6,952 nucleotides of DNA, from contig DAINRO010000084.1 in NCBI GenBank assembly GCA_036741795.1, forward strand, positions 1-6,952. Direction: 5' to 3'. The notes beneath the pieces were generated by a model. That model did no database searches. It saw only the letters and a program-made list of their open reading frames with translations, and was not told where the DNA came from. Below, in pieces: positions 5,145-6,952 of this stretch. The position numbers were made by a program, and so were the translations under genes. The stretch is from DATKKM01 sp036741795 (GTDB taxonomy: Bacteria > Chloroflexota > Dehalococcoidia > SM23-28-2 > RBG-16-64-32). How positions within the stretch are numbered: position 1 is the stretch's first letter; each line of letters opens with the position of its first letter.

Positions 5145-5516
5145 TCAGGACGGTTTGGCGAAGCGGCTGATGTCGATCGCGCGGCGCTCGTGGCGGCCCT
5201 CGCCGATCTTGGCGCCCGTGGCGTTGTATGCCTCGACGTCAAAGATCGCCTTGCGCTCGTCTGATTCCGCAACGCTGGCCTTGATCGTGACGCTCATGCC
5301 GATGGGTGTGGGAGCGGAGTGTTTAATGTCGACCTTGTAGCCGACGGAGCTCTCGGTGGACTCGAGGAACGGGAGCATCATCTTCAGGCAGAGACCCTCG
5401 AAGTGGGCGACCATCGTGGGGGTGGAATACATGGGCATTGGGAGGTGCTTCACGCCCATATCGGGCGTTGTCTCGATGATCATTTCGTCGGCAGTCCCCT
5501 CGGGGATTGGCTTCAT
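5145..5516 (-). CDS. FlK-type hotdog acyl-CoA thioesterase
   Basis: A 123-residue hotdog protein resembling fluoroacetyl-CoA thioesterase (FlK) of Streptomyces cattleya. T32, E40 and H66 have the same mutual spacing as the FlK catalytic residues T42, E50 and H76. G59 in ESSVGYKVDIKH matches G69, and the C-terminal GEGRHERRAID block is also typical. The family hydrolyses acyl-CoA thioesters. Only FlK itself is known to prefer fluoroacetyl-CoA, and the many environmental relatives have unknown substrates, so fluoride metabolism should not be assumed. The ATG start has the best Shine-Dalgarno of the window (AGGAGGT, 6 bases upstream). It is the first gene of the minus-strand train, divergent from the ferredoxin gene, and 2 bases separate it from the HadA-like gene. 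Confidence 0.8.
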   Translation of the reverse strand: MKPIPEGTADEMIIETTPDMGVKHLPMPMYSTPTMVAHFEGLCLKMMLPFLESTESSVGYKVDIKHSAPTPIGMSVTIKASVAESDERKAIFDVEAYNATGAKIGEGRHERRAIDISRFAKPS

Positions 5517-5522
5517 GCGGGC

Positions 5523-5529
5523 ACCTCCT
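5523..5529 (-). promoter_or_regulatory. Strong ribosome binding site of the gene train
   Basis: AGGAGGT on the minus strand, 6 bases before the ATG at 5516. It is a near-perfect Shine-Dalgarno site and marks the first gene of the minus-strand train, in contrast to the coupled downstream genes. A promoter should lie further upstream, between 5530 and about 5600, but I see no convincing box pair there. Confidence 0.65.
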
Positions 5530-5569
5530 GAGTCTGAGGCCAGTAAACCACAGATTGCACGGATGAAAC

Positions 5570-5589
5570 ACTCGGGCAGGCGTCCGAGT
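5570..5589. promoter_or_regulatory. Short inverted repeat in the divergent promoter region
   Basis: ACTCGG (5570-5575) and CCGAGT (5584-5589) are perfect 6-base arms around 8 bases. The dyad lies between the start of the minus-strand gene train and the -10 box of the ferredoxin gene, so a bound dimer could affect both. Six-base arms occur by chance fairly often. Confidence 0.25.
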
Positions 5590-5604
5590 AGACGCTAGCC
5601 GCTC

Positions 5605-5620
5605 TGCTACGATGGGCTCG
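5605..5620 (+). promoter_or_regulatory. Extended -10 promoter for the 2Fe-2S ferredoxin gene
   Basis: TGCTACGAT (5605-5613) matches the extended -10 pattern (TGn plus TAnnnT) and ends 7 bases before the ATG at 5621, so the mRNA is probably leaderless. The earlier in-frame ATG at 5612 lies inside this -10 box and would then not be transcribed, which decides the start. No clear -35 is seen. Confidence 0.5.
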
Positions 5621-5932
5621 ATGCCCACAGTGCGAGTGTTGCCCGAGGAGATCTTGTTCGAGGCCGAGGAAGGCCAGACGATAATGGACGCCGCGCACGA
5701 CGCCGGATACTACTGGCCGACGACGTGCGGCGGTCAGGGGATTTGCACGAGTTGCGCCTGCATGGTCGAGGAGGGCGGCGAGAACCTGGACGAAATGGGC
5801 CGGGGCGAGTTCAAGACGCTGGCAGAGGACCGCGGCGAGGGTGCGGTGCGGTCGGGGAGGGTGCGGTTGGCGTGCCAGGCGCGGGTCAACGGCGAGGTGG
5901 TGGTGACCAAGCGGGGGGTGGTGCGGGAGTAG
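5621..5932 (+). CDS. 2Fe-2S ferredoxin (plant/adrenodoxin-type fold)
   Basis: From the ATG at 5621 the protein has 103 residues with a complete 2Fe-2S ligand set: C36, C42 and C45 in TTCGGQGICTSCACMV, and C85 in RLACQARV. C47 is an extra cysteine next to the cluster loop. Length and strand pattern (TVRVLP at the N-terminus, then EGQTIMDAAHDAGYYWP) fit a small soluble electron carrier. It should shuttle single electrons between a reductase and an oxygenase or other redox enzyme in the cytosol. Partners are not identified; the diiron enzyme at 26-1111 is one possible client. An in-frame ATG at 5612 would add three residues (MGS), but it overlaps the -10 box. The gene converges on the 250-residue protein gene with 9 bases between stops. 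Confidence 0.88.
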   Translation: MPTVRVLPEEILFEAEEGQTIMDAAHDAGYYWPTTCGGQGICTSCACMVEEGGENLDEMGRGEFKTLAEDRGEGAVRSGRVRLACQARVNGEVVVTKRGVVRE

Positions 5933-5948
5933 CGACGACGACTACTCC
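5926..5948. terminator. Perfect hairpin joining two convergent stop codons
   Basis: GGAGTAG (5926-5932) and CTACTCC (5942-5948) form a perfect 7-bp stem around the 9-base loop CGACGACGA. The TAG stops of both convergent genes lie in the arms and pair with each other. The position suits a bidirectional transcription end signal, but there is no U-tract on either side, so this would not be a classical intrinsic terminator. Confidence 0.4.
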
Positions 5949-6694
5949 GAGATGCCTGCGAGGGCGTCGATGACCGGTTGAAAGGTGGAGGTGTGTTTGG
6001 GCAGGATTTCGTCCTTCAGTACGCGTCCAGTGTCCATCTCGAAATACAGCCTGGATACGTCCCAGACGTTGGTCGCCCCCGTGGAGTATGCAAGAAACGT
6101 TATCCGGCGGTCCGTGTCCACTGGACCCTCGCCAGGGCGCATATCATACAGCTTCATCCCTGCAGGCAATCGAATAGTTTCACCCGCGATCACAATGTCG
6201 AAATTCGTTGGAGTCGGAGTCGGCGTCCCGCCCCTGGCGGTGACCATCGCCTCAAACACGCTCCAGTCCTCTGGAAGGATATTCGCTCGCCGTATCTCTC
6301 CGCCGCTTAGCTGTATCCATGATTCTCCCGCAGCTAGGGGATTTGAGTCGTAAGTGATGGTTCGTACGGTTCCAACCCCCTCGCTGATGTGACCTTGACC
6401 GACGCGAGTGCCCGCCGGCATTTCATACTCAAAGCCGTTGATGGTCACGGCGACGCTTGTTGCGGTTGGTGTCACGGTCGGTTGAACCTGAGGGCTGTCC
6501 GAGGCCACCGCCTCCGGGCTCACCGGAACAGCTGTGGGGGAGCGTTCCGCGACCGCTGGTGGTCGGTACGCGACGTTCGGCTCACTGCCGTTTGCGTTCA
6601 GGCCAACGAAAATGCCGACGCCCGCCGTCACTACGATGACGGTTCCGCCAACAACCAACTGAGTTAGGAGGCGTGAGTTCATCTTCTCTACCAC
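5942..6694 (-). CDS. Membrane-anchored extracytoplasmic protein with a tandem-duplicated domain
   Basis: A 250-residue protein that I do not recognise. A hydrophobic segment at about 12-32 after a basic N-terminus (EKMNSR) acts as signal anchor. A Pro/Thr/Ser/Val-rich linker at 43-80 leads to two related domains, at about 81-152 and 165-245, joined by TPTPTPT. Shared positions: P93-A-G95 with P177-A-G179, R111-x-I-T114 with R196-x-I-T199, W126 with W211, and I139-L-P141-x3-S-x-F147 with I230-L-P232-x3-S-x-F238. The protein should face the outside of the cell. The start is GTG, with AGGAG 9 bases upstream; an ATG at residue 5 is an alternative. The domains look like small beta-rich modules, perhaps ligand-binding, but no catalytic motif is seen. 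It stands alone between two convergent or divergent ferredoxin genes. Confidence 0.75.
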   Translation of the reverse strand: MVEKMNSRLLTQLVVGGTVIVVTAGVGIFVGLNANGSEPNVAYRPPAVAERSPTAVPVSPEAVASDSPQVQPTVTPTATSVAVTINGFEYEMPAGTRVGQGHISEGVGTVRTITYDSNPLAAGESWIQLSGGEIRRANILPEDWSVFEAMVTARGGTPTPTPTNFDIVIAGETIRLPAGMKLYDMRPGEGPVDTDRRITFLAYSTGATNVWDVSRLYFEMDTGRVLKDEILPKHTSTFQPVIDALAGISE

Positions 6695-6703
6695 ACCATT
6701 CTA

Positions 6704-6708
6704 CTCCT
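6704..6708 (-). promoter_or_regulatory. Ribosome binding site of the 250-residue protein gene
   Basis: AGGAG on the minus strand, 9 bases before the GTG at 6694. It favours this GTG over the ATG four codons further in. An ATG at 6699 is out of frame and closes after three codons. Confidence 0.45.
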
Positions 6709-6729
6709 GCACGTGTGAGGCGAGTGCCA

Positions 6730-6759
6730 TTGAGCCGCTAGCTCGGCAGCGCGTAAAAT
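6730..6759 (+). promoter_or_regulatory. Promoter of the seven-iron ferredoxin gene
   Basis: TTGAGC (6730-6735) and TAAAAT (6754-6759) are separated by 18 bases and both are close to sigma-70 consensus. Transcription should start near 6766, leaving a leader of about 9 bases with no Shine-Dalgarno site before the ATG at 6775. This is another near-leaderless gene. Confidence 0.55.
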
Positions 6760-6774
6760 GGGCGCCAACCTGAC

Positions 6775-6952
6775 ATGACGTACGTAATCACGGAACCTTG
6801 CATCGGCACGAAGGATGCGTCCTGCGTGGATGTCTGCCCGGTGGACTGCATCCACTCCGCGGAGGAGGACGGGCAGTACTTCATCAACCCGGAGACCTGC
6901 ATCGACTGCGCGGCGTGCGAGACGGTGTGCCCGGTGAGCGCGATCTACTTCG
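6775..6952 (+). CDS. fdxA: Seven-iron ferredoxin (3Fe-4S/4Fe-4S), 3' end cut by the window edge
   Basis: The first 59 residues of a bacterial 7Fe ferredoxin, open to the window edge. Cysteines are C9, C17, C21, C25, C42, C45, C48 and C52. Compared with Azotobacter ferredoxin I, C9, C17 and C52 should bind the 3Fe-4S cluster, C21, C42, C45 and C48 the 4Fe-4S cluster, and C25 is the free cysteine. The N-terminus TYVITEPCIG and the VCPVDCIH and ETCIDCAAC blocks are characteristic. It carries low-potential electrons in the cytosol. The A-A in CIDCAAC replaces the more usual G-A or D-A. The missing C-terminus may add about 20-50 residues. The start is ATG, preceded by a good promoter and a very short leader. 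Confidence 0.9.
   Translation, partial: MTYVITEPCIGTKDASCVDVCPVDCIHSAEEDGQYFINPETCIDCAACETVCPVSAIYF

Noticed and set aside
5581..5620. AGCAGAGCGGCTAGC-like stretch on the minus strand resembling a tRNA D-arm
   Set aside because: It cannot be extended into a cloverleaf and it overlaps the ferredoxin promoter and start.

Overview
The window is GC-rich with a strong G/C bias at third codon positions, and it is densely coded. No stretch longer than about 160 bases lacks a gene. It contains 13 protein genes that I can support; the last runs off the right edge. I see no rRNA, tRNA, CRISPR array, insertion sequence or phage gene, so this looks like ordinary chromosome. The traits point to a free-living, high-GC, aerobic or facultative bacterium, possibly Chloroflexota (Dehalococcoidia-like) or an actinobacterial relative: leaderless-looking starts, frequent TTG/GTG starts, a seven-iron ferredoxin, a HadA/HadB-like pair and a PatA/LpxL-type acyltransferase. 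This placement is inference and weak.

Layout. 26-1111 (-) encodes a ferritin-like diiron oxidase/oxygenase with its own SD and a promoter whose consensus -35 sits in an inverted repeat. Divergent to it, 1267-1590 (+) encodes a very acidic, tail-anchored small membrane protein, apparently from a leaderless mRNA. A long minus-strand gene train follows (5516 down to 1591), in transcription order: FlK-type thioesterase, HadA-like non-catalytic hotdog protein, HadB/MaoC-like hydratase, small lipoprotein, PaaI-type thioesterase, LpxL/PatA-type acyltransferase, a 72-residue unknown, and a MOSC-domain protein. Most junctions are 4-base overlaps or gaps under 10 bases. The exceptions are 108 bases before the PaaI gene, which holds a long imperfect stem-loop with an alternative pairing partner, and 75 bases before the 72-residue gene. 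Divergent to this train, 5621-5932 (+) encodes a 2Fe-2S ferredoxin, also apparently leaderless. It converges on 5942-6694 (-), a membrane-anchored extracytoplasmic protein with two tandem copies of an unrecognised domain. At the right end, 6775-6952 (+) is the start of a seven-iron ferredoxin.

How the genes may work together. Four hotdog-fold proteins and an acyltransferase in one train suggest acyl-thioester chemistry: hydration/dehydration by the HadAB-like pair, thioester hydrolysis by the FlK and PaaI types, and acyl transfer to a membrane lipid. The substrates cannot be read from sequence. The diiron enzyme needs electrons and the two ferredoxins are possible donors, but they are separate transcription units and this link is speculative. 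The most interesting items are the hotdog/acyltransferase train, the intact FlK-like catalytic triad, the structured leader at 3841-3902, the shared leaderless promoter pattern, and the duplicated domain of the 250-residue protein.
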